Shown here one piece after another: positions 15,830-28,300 of a stretch of 64,000 nucleotides of DNA; position 1 is the first letter of the stretch, and every line of letters starts with the position of its first letter. The translations under genes and the position numbers were made by a program. The notes under the pieces are model-generated. The model searched no databases. It had not been told where the DNA came from and saw only the letters and a program-made list of their open reading frames with translations. This DNA comes from Microvelia longipes (taxonomy: Eukaryota; Arthropoda; Insecta; Hemiptera; Veliidae): contig JACMZG010001913.1 in the NCBI GenBank assembly GCA_018340805.1, positions 12,620,097 to 12,684,096 of the forward strand, read 5' to 3'.

Positions 15830-17460
15830 TTACTTATTTATCCTATTGTTTTATTTATAAAATAAGTTATAACTATAATATAGTTATACCAAACTATTTA
15901 AGTTTATATTTTATAGAATAAGTTGTAACTACAATAAAGTTATACCTAACTATATGAGTTTATACTTTATAGGATACGTTGTAACTACAATAAAGTTACA
16001 CCTAACTATATAAGTTTATACTTTATAGGATAAGTTATAACTACAATAAAGATATACCTAACTATAAAAGTTTATACTTTATAGGATAAGTTATAACTAC
16101 AATAAAGATATACCTAACTACATAAGTTTATACTTTATAGAATAAGTTGTAACAACAATAAAGTTAAACCTAACTATATAAGTTTATACTTTATAGGATA
16201 CGTTGTAACTACAATAAAGTTACTATAAAGTGTATACTATATAAGTTTATACTTTATAGATAAGTTATAACTACAATAAAGATATACCTAACTATATAAG
16301 TTTATAACTTTATAGAAAGTTGTAACAACAATAAAGTTAAACCTAACTATATAAGTTTATACTTTATAGGATACGTTGTAGCTACAATAAAGTTATACCT
16401 AACTATATAAGTTTATACTTTATAGGATAAGTTATAACTACAATAAAGATATACCTAACTATAAAAGTTTATACTTTATAGGATAAGTTATAACTACAAT
16501 AAAGATATACCTAACTACATAAGTTTATACTTTATAGAATAAGTTGTAACAACAATAAAGTTAAACCTAACTATATAAGTTTATACTTTATAGGATACGT
16601 TGTAACTACAATAAAGTTATACCTAACTATATAAGTGTATAACTATATAAGTTTATACTTTATAGGATAAGTTATAACTACAATAAAGATATACCTAACT
16701 ATATAAGTTTATACTTTATAGAATAAGTTGTAACAACAATAAAGTTAAACCTAACTATATAAGTTTATACTTTATAGGATACGTTGTAGCTACAATAAAG
16801 TTATACCTAACTATATAAGTTTATACTTTATAGGATAAGTTAAAACTACAATAAAGATATACCTAACTATATAAGTTTATACTTTATAGGATAAGTTAAA
16901 ATTACAATAAAGATATACCTAACTATATAAGTTTATACTTTATAGGATAAGTTATAACTACAATAAAGTTAAACCTAACTATTAAGTTTATATTTTATAG
17001 AAATAATATAACTATAATAAAGGTATACCAAACTATTTAAGTTTATAAATAAGTTATTACTAATAAGGTATACCAAACTATTTAAGTTTATATTTTATAG
17101 AATAAGTTATAACTATAATAAAGTTATACAAACTATTTAAGTTTATATTTTATAGAATAAGTTATAACTATAATAAAGTTATACCAAACTATTTACGCTT
17201 ATATTTTATAGAAAAAGTTATAACTATAATAAAGGTATACCAAACTATTTAAGTTTATATTTTATAGAATAAGTTATAACTATAATAAAGTTATACCAAA
17301 CTATTTAAGTTTATATTTTATAGAATAAGTTATAACTATAATAAAGGTATACCAAACTATTTAAGCTTATATTTTATAGAATAAGTTATTACTATAATAA
17401 AGGTATTCTAAACTATTTAAGTTTATATTTTATAGAAAAAGTTATAACTATACTTTATAA
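15830..17460. repeat. 56-bp tandem array (minisatellite)
   Basis: Roughly 28 copies of a 56-bp AT-rich unit (AAGTTATAACTACAATAAAG, ATATACCTAACTATATAAGT, TTATACTTTATAGG). Outer units on both sides are variants (TATACCAAACTATTTAAG) and the central ones are the most alike. Some longer blocks of several units recur, indicating higher-order duplication. Confidence 0.95.
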
Positions 17461-17924
17461 CTACTACTAGAACTAATAGTGAGCACTGCCCATTTCGGAG
17501 GCAAAGTTTTGTTAAACCAATAGGATAAATATGTGCAATGCGCATGTCCTTTAAAAAATACAGAATTAATTAGTAACGAATAGTGCTTTATAATTGAGTA
17601 ACTGCTCAAGTTAAAGCATAAAGTGGAACCTTAACAAATAAATTGATAGGTAAGCATGGCAACACGCATTCCAAAGGAAATTCGCCCGGCATGTGGACCA
17701 GCTCGGCATAATTTTTAAAGGAAATGGATATTTTTTCAACATCAGTTCTACGCATCATTTTTGATGTTTGCAGGGCTCAGTTTATGCTAATCTCCGACAA
17801 TTTTTCAGCGCACTTCCCTTGAAAAATTAAGGAAATTTTATGTGCTAGTAAATGAAGCATTTACCGAAACCCTTATAGCGGAACTCCGCGCCAGAATTAT
17901 TTTGTATTTGTAACCTTATAAAGT
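17461..17924 (-). mobile_element. MITE-like repeat family D pieces
   Basis: 17672-17720 (GGAAATTCGCCCGGCATGTG) and 17879-17905 (ACTCCGCGCCAGAATTATTT) are D ends on the minus strand, with unassigned sequence between. Confidence 0.5.
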
Positions 17925-18040
17925 GTAAATAAATAAATGCTGGTGTGTAAATAAGTGTAAATAAATAAATGCTGGTGTGTAAATAAGTGTAAATAAATAA
18001 ATGCTGGTGTGTAAATAAGTGTAAATAAATAAATACTGGC
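17925..18040. repeat. 32-bp tandem array
   Basis: About 3.5 copies of GTGTAAATAAATAAATGCTG plus GTGTGTAAATAA. Confidence 0.9.
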
Positions 18041-18149
18041 TATCTACTGTCATAATTTTCTATGCCTTTATTTACCTGAACACCCTGAATTATAATTCTG
18101 AGATCCTGCGTAATGAAACATAAGTAATGCCACTAAGCTTTGAATCAAG

Positions 18150-18260
18150 CGAGTCTAAAGTTTTTTACACTGAGGTCGAGTGTAGCGAGACCGACGCAAT
18201 GCTACTCTAGAGTTTGAATTAATATTGTACTTAGAGGATGAGTGCAGCGAGACCGATGTT
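18150..18260 (+). repeat. Family A 3' modules
   Basis: GAGGTCGAGTGTAGCGAGAC (18173-18192) and GAGGATGAGTGCAGCGAGAC (18235-18254) are two diverged copies of the CGAGCG(A/T)AGCGAG module of family A. Confidence 0.5.
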
Positions 18261-18319
18261 ATATTACTTTAAGAATTGGATAATCATGACATTTCTGAGA
18301 AGGAGGAAATGTACCCAGG

Positions 18320-19140
18320 TTTATTATCCAAAAATAATATTCTTATTAATATTGGTATTAATACTTGTGTGTGTATCCATAATATAATCCATAAATAATA
18401 TTCTTATCAATATTGATATTAATACTTGTGTGTGTATCCATAATATAATCCATAAATAATATTCTTATCAATATTGATATTAATACTTGTGTGTGTATCC
18501 ATAATATAATCCATAAATAATATTCTTATCAATATTGATATTAATACTTGTGTGTGTATCCATAATATAATCCATAAATAATATTCTTATCAATATTGAT
18601 ATTAATACTTGTGTGTGTATCCATAATATAATCCATAAATAACATTCTTATCAATATAGATATTTATACTTGTGTGTGTATCCATTATCCATAATAATCC
18701 AGATCATATAGATATTAATACTTGTTGTGTATCCATAATAATCCATAAAATAATATTCTTATTATTGATATTAATACTTGTGTGTGTATCCATAATATAA
18801 TCCATAAATAATATTGTTGTCAAAATTGGTATTAATACTAGTGTGTGTGTCTTCATAATATTATCCATAAATAATATTATTATCAATATTGGTATTAATA
18901 CTTGTACGTGTATCCATAATATTATTTATAAATAATATTCTTATCAATATTGGTATTAATACTTGTGTGTGTCTTCATAATATTATCCATAAATAATATT
19001 ATTATCAATATTGGTATTAATAGTTGTACGTGTATCCATAATATTATTTATAAATAATATTCTTATCAATATTGGTGTTAATACTTGTGTTTGTCTCCCT
19101 AATATTATCTATCCATAAATAATATTTTTATCAATATTTT
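18320..19140. repeat. 61-bp tandem array
   Basis: About 13 copies of a 61-bp unit (CCATAAATAATATTCTTATC, AATATTGATATTAATACTTG, TGTGTGTATCCATAATATAAT). The first five units are nearly identical and later ones are diverged. The 60-codon frame on the minus strand (18704-18886) is an artefact of this array. Confidence 0.95.
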
Positions 19141-20130
19141 ATTTGAGACCATTGTATTGTTCTAAATTTTTATATGGAGTGGAAAATTCATTAGATTTTG
19201 ATTATAATCCGCACGATAGATCATTTGGCGTCACTTAAATCTTTTAAACCACTTAAAAAAGAATCAAAAATAAAAATCATTTGAAAAAGTCTGTATTAAA
19301 GTTTTGAATTCTTCGGAGGCTAGCACAGTTCTTGAGATATTTAAATGAAAAAATATATTTTTTTCTTGTAAATACGCTAGCTCAAATGGCAAAGTTATAT
19401 GTTCCTTTAATTTAAAGGTAATAGGTATAGAGTCCGTATTTTTTGCTTGCCTGCGCCTGTTTTAATTTATTTTAGGTAGTTGAATCTGTAAAGATATGAT
19501 TTGATAATGTTGAGCACAAGTGAAGTTACTCGTGAGGCACTGATGATGGCCTCATGTTATTTTTAAAGCGCCTTGCCAATAAAGTTTTTGATAGTAAAAG
19601 GTATTTGCTTTAAGATAAAATATTTTTTAACACAATCATCAATCCAATCGATTTTTAAAGCAACTAAAGTTTATCAAAAAAGTTTTTAATAAAAAAAAAC
19701 TCTTACCAACATATTGTCAAGAACAGGAAAATCTAAAAAAAAACAAGAATTAAATTAAAAATTAAATTCAAATAATAAATGAAAGTAATGTAATTAAACT
19801 AAATGAATTATATACTTCAAATCAAAAAGGTACTTATTGAAGAATTTTATTTATTTAAATAATCACAAAATATAATTGAAAATAAGTATTTCTATAGTCC
19901 AAATTTACTGTATTCAAATTTGGTAAAATGAGACTTAAAAACCATCTTAAGTAAAAACAGACTAAAGTAGACGTTTTACTCTAATTGATTAATTTTACTA
20001 AAAATATTTTTTTATTAATTTTTTGTCGATGGACCACACCCTTCCTTGAGTGGGGAGGATGATCCTTCGCTGAAGTTCAACAGACATAAGACCTTGTCAA
20101 GGTAAAATGATGCTACCTATGCTGTATTGG
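19141..20130. other. Upstream region of cuticle gene 2
   Basis: AT-rich. A somewhat GC-richer patch at 20028-20075 (CCACACCCTTCCTTGAGTGG and on) lies about 100 bp upstream of the TATA box and could hold regulatory sites, but no specific site is recognised. Confidence 0.35.
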
Positions 20131-20136
20131 GAGAGG

Positions 20137-20144
20137 TATATATA
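20137..20144 (+). promoter_or_regulatory. TATA box of cuticle gene 2
   Basis: TATATATA about 37 bp upstream of an initiator within ATACAGTCCAC (20171-20181), the same block as at gene 1. The leader word TTGGAGGTA is also shared. Confidence 0.65.
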
Positions 20145-20225
20145 GTTGCAAAAATTCAATCTAAAGACAGATACAGTCCACAGCTTGATAGTTAAAGCTT
20201 TGGAGGTACAACTCATCAAATAAAC

Positions 20226-23200
20226 ATGAAGGTTTTGGTGAGTACCATTTTACCATTAGTACATGAGTACCTATTTACCATTAGTACATGAGTACCGATT
20301 TAATATTAGTTCATTAATTATTATTTTGATCAGAGTACATTTGTTTGATTATTTTTTGGTCTAATTTTACCTATAAAACTAATTTATTTAATTTTTGAAA
20401 AAAATATAATTTTTTTAAGTTAATAATTAGTTACAAAAATTTATAAAGTTAAGTTAATAATAATTAATAAAGTTAATTTAAAAATCAAAGCCAACATTTT
20501 AAAGTTAACTTACTAACTAATTTAATGAATTTGTTTGTCAATAACAAAATATTTAATTATAACTTTCTGTATGATCAGAGTTTGAAACAGTCAGCTATCC
20601 CACAAATAATTCTAATAACTTAAAAAAAAATAATAACTTAATTTTTGCCTGATTAAATACATATTTATTTTATTTATCAAACCATAAAAAATATATTAAT
20701 AAAGGATAAATAAAAGAAAAAACAATCCCTAAACGGTTCAATTCAATAATTCTATCAGAAATTTTAACTTTCTGTTTTATTTCTGAATGTTGTTTAACTA
20801 AAAAATTAATGTATATTTCAAAATAGCCAGCAATCGATTTAAAATAAATTAAGAAAATATTTTAAAAAAACTTTACATTTAATGAAAACTATTAACAATT
20901 TCAACATAGAATACAGATATTAAAGTTGTAACAATTAAATTTTATTAAAAAATACAACTGTACATTCAAAATTAAAAAAAAATTGATGTCAATAAAAATT
21001 ACAAATTATTTTTGCTAATCTAGGAAACAAAAATAGAATACTTACGAACTTACTTCCTTAGTAATACTTACTTACTTTATAATACTAACTTATTTAGTAA
21101 TACTTACTTACTAGTTAATTTAAAAATTCACGCCTTAATGAATTTTTAATTATTATCGCTAATCTAGAAAACAAGAATAGAATACTGACGAACTTACTTA
21201 CTTACTTAAAAATACTAACTTATTTGGTAATACTTTGTGATACTTACTTACTTACTTTAAAATACTAACTTATTTAGTAATACTTAGTGATAATTACTTA
21301 CTTTATAATACTTACTAATTTAGTGATATTTACTTACTTAGTTACTTTAAATAAATTACGTGTAATGAATTTAAATTATTATGGCTAATCTAAAAAAATA
21401 AAAACTATTTACTTACTTACTTAGTTGACCGACTTATTTCTCTTATTTCATTAAATTGAAAAGAAATTTAAAATAGTACAGTAGAGGATAAGTAAGGATA
21501 ATTGTGTTAATCAAGTAAATGAGTAGAGTAAAAATGTGAATGTATTAAACAATTAGATTTAGTTTTCCAAAAATTATTTTAAAAATCAATGTTTAAATTT
21601 AATGTTTTGATCATAGTTTCTAGACAAAATAATTTTAAGTTACTGAAATATTATTAAATGTTAAATAATTTTAAATGAAATAAAAATAGTTTTTAATTTC
21701 AAATTATTAATAAATTATTTAATAAAAACAGTTTCAAATTATTAAACATACATGCTTCCAAGAATTAGAATTTCTGTTAAACAAAAGAAATAACACGAAA
21801 GTTAAATTTAAATAAAACAGTAAAATTAAAAAAAATCATGTGTAGGGTTGTCTCGGAACTTTTCCTCGTCACATCGGATTCGCTACGCTCATCCTCTCTG
21901 CTTCGCTCGTCCTCGGAATAAAATGCATACTGCAATACTGCTGTATAAATAATACGTCCTGTATCGTTCGTCCTTAGATAGAAAATGGTTCAAACAAATC
22001 ATAATATTTTTCTGCCTTTTATGATTTTTCAAAATTTTTACTCCGAAGTTGGGTGAATGAGCGTAGCGAATCCGATGTTATGAAAAAAAGTTCCGAGGTA
22101 CCCCGTACCCGATTTTGTTTTTAATAATTCAATAATACAAGTTCTTAAGAGCCCATAAAACACCTGTTGATTGGTACCGGTCAGTTCTAAAATTGTTGGC
22201 AAGGTCAATATTAAGGACTTATTGGTTTACTATCACTTAAAAAAGTGGGAAGCTGTTTTTAGAAGGACCAATTGACCAGTCTGACCACTGCCAAAATTAG
22301 CATTAATTGTTCTAGTTTTGTTTTTCACAAAGTTCATTTTCTGATTTAAACCTATTATTATTTTAATCGGTTACCTACTTCTTCCTGCTTTTTTTAGTAT
22401 TTTATTGACAAATTAATTTAATAGTTATTTTATTATAAAACGTATAATACATCTTTTTCATTTTTAAAATGTTAACTATGATTTTTTTTTCATTTATAAA
22501 ATTTTAACTATGAAATTATTTTTTTTCATTTAAAAAATTTAACTATAAAATACATTTTTGTCCAATAAAAACGATTTTTACCTACCTAAATTTTATCAGG
22601 TTTTCCAGATTGCATGCCAAACTTAAAAATTTCGCCTAATTAGTTAGGCCCTTCTTGCTAAAACTTACTAATTTACGAACATTTCAGTGACATGTAAAAG
22701 TAAGGAGGCAATTTGACTACATAGTTAGGGTTTTCCCAATAGCTTACTCCTTTTCTAAGACTATTGCAACACTTAATATGATGCAATTCTTTAAAGTTCT
22801 ATATGATTATAATATTTAAACTAATTTGTAATTTGTCTGTTATAGGTTGCTCTCTTAGGATTGGCCTCAGTGGCCCTCGCTTCAGTCCCCCTTGACACCC
22901 CCGAAGTAGCTGCCGCTAAGGCCGCTCACTTCGCTGCTCACGCCGCCGCTCGTGGACATTTATGGCATCCCGTTCTCTACGCCGGACAGTAAGTATATGC
23001 TAAATTCTTCATTCAATGAAAATTACGCGGAAATTTTAATTCCTTTGTGCATACTGACGTTAAAAAATAACAGTAGTTATTGAGAAAATAGTAATGGTAC
23101 TAGCTAAGCGTAAAAAATAGTTACTAGCACTTTATTATCATGTAACATCCATCTATATTATACTGTACTATAATATACTATACAATATATGTACTATATA

Positions 23201-23640
23201 TACTATACTATACTCCGCTACAAATACTGTACTATACATTTACTTTACTATGTATAATTTTTCTATATACTTTTTCTACACTGAAATGAACAGATACATA
23301 ATGTGTTCTCTACAGTTAAATTATACTCTAAGGAAATGTTAAAATTATATTATTATTATTATGTGTCAAATTAAAAATATAATTAAAAATATATACTATA
23401 TATACTACACTACTATACTATATACTATATTAAAAATATAATATTAAAATTACACTATATATTTTATACCACCGAGTTTTACAAAACATGAATATACATT
23501 TACACAATATTTTTGTGTGCTATATATCTATTATTCATCCATCGCATAATAATACAGGGTGCTATATATATATTTTACTTTGCAGTGACAAATACTATAC
23601 TTAACTATAAATTACTATAATTAATTTGTATTGTACTGTA

Positions 23641-23704
<64 letters not shown>

Positions 23705-26076
23705 CGTACATACTTTATCGTTCTATAAATAGGTTTATTACTACTTCACTGTGTATATTATTCTTAGCTGTACTAAAAGTATAATTTATTTACATTAAAT
23801 CAATTTAAAATTGAGAAAATAGTAATCTCATTATTGCAGTTACTTTTTTCATCTAATCATTAGAGTAATTTTTTTTAATGCATCATTAAAGTATTTTTTT
23901 TGCATCATTAGAGTAACTTTTTTAATCGCATCATTAGAGTAATTTTTTTATTGCTTTATTAGAGTGATTTTTTATCGCATTATTAGAGTGATTTTTTATC
24001 GCATTATTAGAGTAATTTTTTTATCGCAACATTAGAGTAATTTTTTTATCGCATCATTAGAGTAACTTTTTTCATTGCATCATTAGAGTAATCTTTTTAT
24101 AGCATCATTAGAGTAACGTTTCTCAAGCTCATCTAATGGTTCTTATTTACCTATGAGCCCTATACAATTGTATTCCTCTTCCCCTATTGCTTTCATATTT
24201 TCTTTCATAAGAGAGAAACAAAATGGTGTATCTCAGGGCACTGCTATTGTACCCTTAATGCTAAGTACAGCATTACTTTATTTGAAAATTCACAAAAAAA
24301 AAAATAATTTAACACAAACAATAGTGCTTAAATTAGGAACAAACTTGTCATAAATAAAACAAGACGTGTTTAAAAGTTATTAAAAAACAAAGAAAGCAAC
24401 AACTGCTCTTATTATATCAAGGAGTGACTTTAAAAAAAATTCTTACTAGTTTTCATTGCTTAAAGAAGAAATAATTAATTTTTCTCTAGCTTCTCTTATA
24501 AAGATAAATAAATGTAGTAAATGTAGAAATACATTTTATGTATTATTAAATTCCAGACTACGATTGTTGAGATTCCTCTTTTCTAACCGTTGGAATTCTT
24601 GGGGTGAAGATGGTAAAGTCAAGTAGGACGGTATAAAGGAAAATGTAGGAAAATTGTTGACATTTTTCCCATTGTAAACGTTTTTAACATTGATTTTCTA
24701 CAATATTTTAATACTTTGACGATTCTTTTTAGATGCTATATTGTTATTAGAATCAAATGTATCATTTTATTATACTACTTTTTTATGCTTTGGAAAGAAA
24801 CAGGTAAAAATATAAGAAAATATTATAGCTCCTCATATAAAACTAGATTTTTGAACTATTAAAGAGACAAAGTAACTTAAACTTAAACCATTAAACAACA
24901 TAATAGTTCATAACAAAACAAAGAAATTCAAATTTAAACAAAAATCATTCATTATTAAGATGATGCAGAATCAAATTAAACTAATCAATGTTAAAATGCT
25001 GAATATTATTAAATAAAAATTAAATACTTGTATATGTATTCTTCGAAAACTTGATTAATTTTACCTAATGTATAAATATTTATAATTATTGAATGATTAT
25101 AATGAAGTATTGTGTAGGTATAAAACAATGTAGGTGATTCTTGCATAGGTGTTTATTTTCTTCTATGGTCAGTTGGTTGATTAGGCAAACAAAGCAGAGA
25201 TATTAACAATAGAATCAGGCTTTATAAGGTTGTCATACTAATTTTGGTGATGAAGCTTTTAAAAATGTCCTGGACAGTGACATTTGTAGCATTGGTATAG
25301 AAATATACATATTTGAAACAAGCTGCTTTAATGTGTTTGACTTTTGATGTCACCTCTCGAACTCTTAAAATTTAATATTTGCTCTTTTGTTGCAGCTATG
25401 CTCATGGTGCCGCTCCTCTTGGACCCGGAGGTGTTGTTGTAGACACCCCTGAAGTCGCCGCTGCCAAAGCTCAACATTACCACGCTCCAGAACTGGTGCT
25501 GCTGTCATCCCCGCCGTACACGCTGCCGGTGTTGTCGTACCTGCTGGTGTTGTCGTAAAAGCCGAAGACGATGGTCAATGGCACGGAGAAGGTCTTCTCG
25601 AAAGCCAAGACCTCAGCTCTGCTCCCGTCGTTGCCGCTGCTCCCGTTGTACACGCTGCCGTACATGCCGCTCCCGTTGCCTCTGCTTGGCACGCTTATGG
25701 TCATGGTGCCAGATGGGTAGGACCTATCGCTCTCCCATCCGGTTATGACGCCAACGGTGCTCCTCTCCCCGTACAAGACACCCCTGAAGTAGCCGCCGCC
25801 AAGGCCAACCATCTCGCTATCCTCAACAACGCTCATGCCGGAGCTCATGCTGGTATCCATCATGATGTATACTCTGGACAATGGAACTCCGCTCTCTGGG
25901 GAGACCACTCACACAGATGGCGCAGAAGTGCTGTCCTCCTCAGGACCCCCGCTGCCACCTCTCCCCTTGTACACACCGCTTACGCCGTACACACCCCCCT
26001 CGTACACCACCATGTAACTCCTCTCGTACGTTCATGGGGATACTCCTCCGTCGCTCCCATCCACCACATCTGGTAA
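20226..26076 (+). CDS. Cuticle protein gene 2, paralog of gene 1, last exon frameshifted as assembled
   Basis: Coding exons are 20226-20237 (MKVL), 22846-22988 and 25396-26076, with GTGAGT and GTAAGT donors and AG acceptors. Residues 1-16 (MKVLVALLGLASVALA) form a signal peptide. The 18-residue cuticle motif core DTPEVAAAKA occurs three times: in exon 2 (from residue 21), early in exon 3 (from about residue 68), and at 25777-25806. The exon 3 start APLGPGGVVVDTPEVAAAKA is nearly identical to gene 1. At about 25484-25489 the frame breaks (GCT CCA GAA, where GCT xCC AGA would stay open). As written, translation stops at TAA 25556-25558, giving about 105 residues. The other frame is open from 25489 to TAA 26074-26076 with clear cuticle character (Ala/Val/His-rich, GQWHG, GQWNS), so about 278 residues are expected if one base is missing. 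The cause may be sequencing error or a true null allele. The role is inferred as secreted structural cuticle protein. Confidence 0.8.
21060..21425. repeat. Irregular ACTTA-rich repeats in intron 1 of gene 2
   Basis: Three diverged copies of a roughly 110-140 bp block with TACTTACTTACTTTAAAATA and GCTAATCTAGAAAACAA words. Confidence 0.6.
21840..22125. repeat. Family A pieces in inverted arrangement, intron 1 of gene 2
   Basis: The minus-strand 3' signature at 21850-21925 (GGAACTTTTCCTCGTCACAT, CTGCTTCGCTCGTCC) is followed by a plus-strand 3' signature at 22040-22120 (GAGCGTAGCGAATCCGATGT, GTTCCGAGGTACCCCGTACC). Transcribed together these would pair as a hairpin in the intron. Confidence 0.7.
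23640..23702. repeat. (TA)n microsatellite in intron 2 of gene 2
   Basis: About 60 bp of TA dinucleotide. The preceding 23160-23640 is rich in ACTATA words. Confidence 0.9.
23860..24125. repeat. 23-bp tandem array in intron 2 of gene 2
   Basis: About 11 copies of CGCATCATTAGAGTAATTTT-type units. Confidence 0.85.
24213..24275 (+). pseudogene. Possible reverse transcriptase scrap
   Basis: The peptide REKQNGVSQGTAIVPLML resembles the conserved QNGVPQGSVLSPLLF-type motif of non-LTR reverse transcriptases (compare QQNGVPQGAVLSVTLF in the LINE at 40.3 kb). Only about 20 residues are recognisable, inside intron 2 of cuticle gene 2. Confidence 0.35.
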
Positions 26077-26206
26077 TTTCTTGACTCATCAAACCTACGA
26101 AACAATTTAAGTTGAAGTCATGTTTCGAATCACCAAAGAGTCACTGAACTGAACCTTAGCAGTGTTACCCACAATTAGAGATACGTCTCTACAAAAATCT
26201 CAAAAA

Positions 26207-26212
26207 AATAAA
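26207..26212 (+). terminator. Poly(A) signal of cuticle gene 2
   Basis: AATAAA 131 bp after the stop codon at 26074-26076, in AT-rich flanking sequence. Confidence 0.65.
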
Positions 26213-26229
26213 CCTTTATTTTTATTTTT

Positions 26230-26840
26230 ACAAATTTTCTATATTTTTTCTCATTTCCCTTACCTATCAATCCTCGGTATTTTATTCTTTTAATAGTAAT
26301 AAAAAAATCAACGCAGTTTTCATTGATTACACACGACACATTAAACAAAGTAGTTAATATTTTATGCAAATTACTAGCATACCTGTAAAAGTGATCCAAC
26401 TAATCACTTCCACTATTATTGACATAACAACACATGATTATACCAAATTGCCAAGCAAGGGATCATCATAACAAAAGCGCTGCACATTACCGATGCATTT
26501 TAGCTGAAGTTGACAGTAGCTATAACAATCCTTTGACATTAAGACATATAACTAAATATTGTTTCCTATCATAATAGGTTGAATAATTATTAAAAAAATT
26601 ACTCAATAATTATAAAATAATTCACTGCAACAGGCATTATTGTGCAGTCAAACAACGATTTCTACTGCATACGATCTATTACACGATGAATTAATTATTA
26701 AGTGTTATTTCTTTAATAATTAAAAACAGATATTAAATTATTGGTTGATTATAGTAATATTGTTCTATTGTGACATATCATATTTTTACGACTTCAAATG
26801 AATGTAAATACATGAAGAAACCTAAAAACTGATGCGGTAC
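26230..26840. other. Intergenic, nothing recognised
   Basis: AT-rich spacer downstream of cuticle gene 2. The 74-codon minus frame 26175-26399 overlaps the gene's 3' UTR and has no recognisable feature. Confidence 0.4.
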
Positions 26841-26841
26841 A

Positions 26842-26844
<3 letters not shown>

Positions 26845-26924
<80 letters not shown>

Positions 26925-26945
26925 ATATAATAATAATAATATAAT
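26845..26945. repeat. (TA)n microsatellite
   Basis: TA dinucleotide with interruptions, ending in TAATAATAATA. Confidence 0.9.
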
Positions 26946-27516
26946 AAACCATTTATTAATATTTTACACAAACAATTAACATTCAGTACATTTTAATACA
27001 CAAAGATAAATATTAATTCAGCCAAAGCTGTGGTTACTGGCAAGCCAGCTGAGTTCGGTAAAGTTGTTTACTTAAAAGTTTTATAATTTATACATTTCGC
27101 ATTAATTTAACTTATATTTGACTTATTTTATTTTCTTTATTTTAATTTATTTTATATTTGTTTTCATAATAATTATTTTAATTATTATGGTTATTATTTT
27201 AGTTATTATTTTAATATATTAATTATCCATACAACTATTTAAATATAAGTAGCTCTATTTTTTTTTTTTTTTTTTTAGATTTTATTATATTGTTTTATAT
27301 AATTAATAAATAAATCTATATAGAATTACTTTATTTTGCAAATTATTACTAGTTAATTTGGATTATTAAAAATTTAATAATCAATCGTTTTAATAACGTA
27401 GTTCCTAATGATATTTAATTAATCATATACAATTTTTTGGAATCTATTAAAATATTACGTTAAGTTAATTAATTTAAATTAAATAATAAAAGCTAACAGT
27501 TAATACAATAAATTAA

Positions 27517-27521
<5 letters not shown>
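26946..27521. other. Very AT-rich spacer
   Basis: Over 80 percent A/T by eye, with a T homopolymer at 27260-27277. No coding or repeat identity. Confidence 0.45.

Positions 27522-27592
<71 letters not shown>
27522..27592. repeat. (TA)n microsatellite next to a transposon end
   Basis: About 70 bp of TA dinucleotide immediately before the Tigger-like terminal repeat, which by family habit inserts at TA. Confidence 0.9.
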
Positions 27593-27597
<5 letters not shown>

Positions 27598-28300
27598 CAG
27601 TCGGACCTCCATATAACGAACTTCTATACAACGAAAGTCTCTATGTAACAAATTTTTTTACGTTCCCTTGAATTTTGTGTTTAAAAGTGTTTCTATTTAA
27701 CGAAAAAAAATTCTATATAACAAACAAAATTTCCAGAAATAAAGATAAAGACAAGACCCGCAAACTTTCAGGGAATTGACCAAAACGGCACTTCTGTTTT
27801 TCTGTAATTCCAATAACAATTATATATTGATTCTCGCCCTGCCTTATCTAATTTTGCGTACTCTTTCTTTACAGTTTTCTATGAAATTACGATTAACACA
27901 GCATAGAACTAAAAATCTGTAAGTTTTAATTTGGTATTCGGTCTGACCAGTTCGTTTGTGAAGCTTTTTATTTGTTTGTAAATCGAGTTTATTAAAATGT
28001 CAAAACGGAAATCGCTGTCCCTTTCTCAAAAAATCAATTTATTAAAAGATTCTGACGATGGAGTCAAAAACAAAGACTTGTCTCTGAAGTATAAAATCGC
28101 TCCTAGTTCTATATCAACAATTTTAAAAAATCGAGAATCTATACTTAGCTTATACGAAACGAGTGGCGATTTAAAAAAAAGTTCTCGAGTATGCAAGTAC
28201 GAAGAAATTGATGACGCAATTTTACAGGGGGTGACAATGTTAAGGGAGAAAAATATGCCTGTGACAGGACCGCTAGTAAAAGAAAAAGCTTTTGCAAAAC
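27598..28300 (+). mobile_element. Tigger/pogo-like DNA transposon, 5' part
   Basis: The left end CAGTCGGACCTCCATATAAC (27598-27617) has the CAG start and ACCTCC word of pogo/Tigger inverted repeats, and it lies in TA-rich sequence. Short inverted and direct words (ATAACGAA, CAACGAAAG) follow. The transposase frame starts at 27997. The element is cut off at about 28292-28300 by repeat B; no right end was found downstream. Confidence 0.75.
27997..28300 (+). pseudogene. Truncated Tigger-like transposase (CENP-B-type N-terminus)
   Basis: About 101 codons from ATG 27997. Residues 1-55 (MSKRKSLSLSQKINLLKD and on, with KYKIAPSSISTILKN) match the psq/CENP-B N-terminal helix-turn-helix that binds the element's inverted repeats. 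Residues 66-101 (DAILQGVTMLREKNMPVTGP) begin the second CENP-B-type helix-turn-helix. The DDE catalytic domain (Tc1/mariner superfamily) is absent because the frame runs into repeat B (AFAKLG then unrelated). It is an inactive remnant; the antisense frame 28026-28340 is a shadow. Confidence 0.75.
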
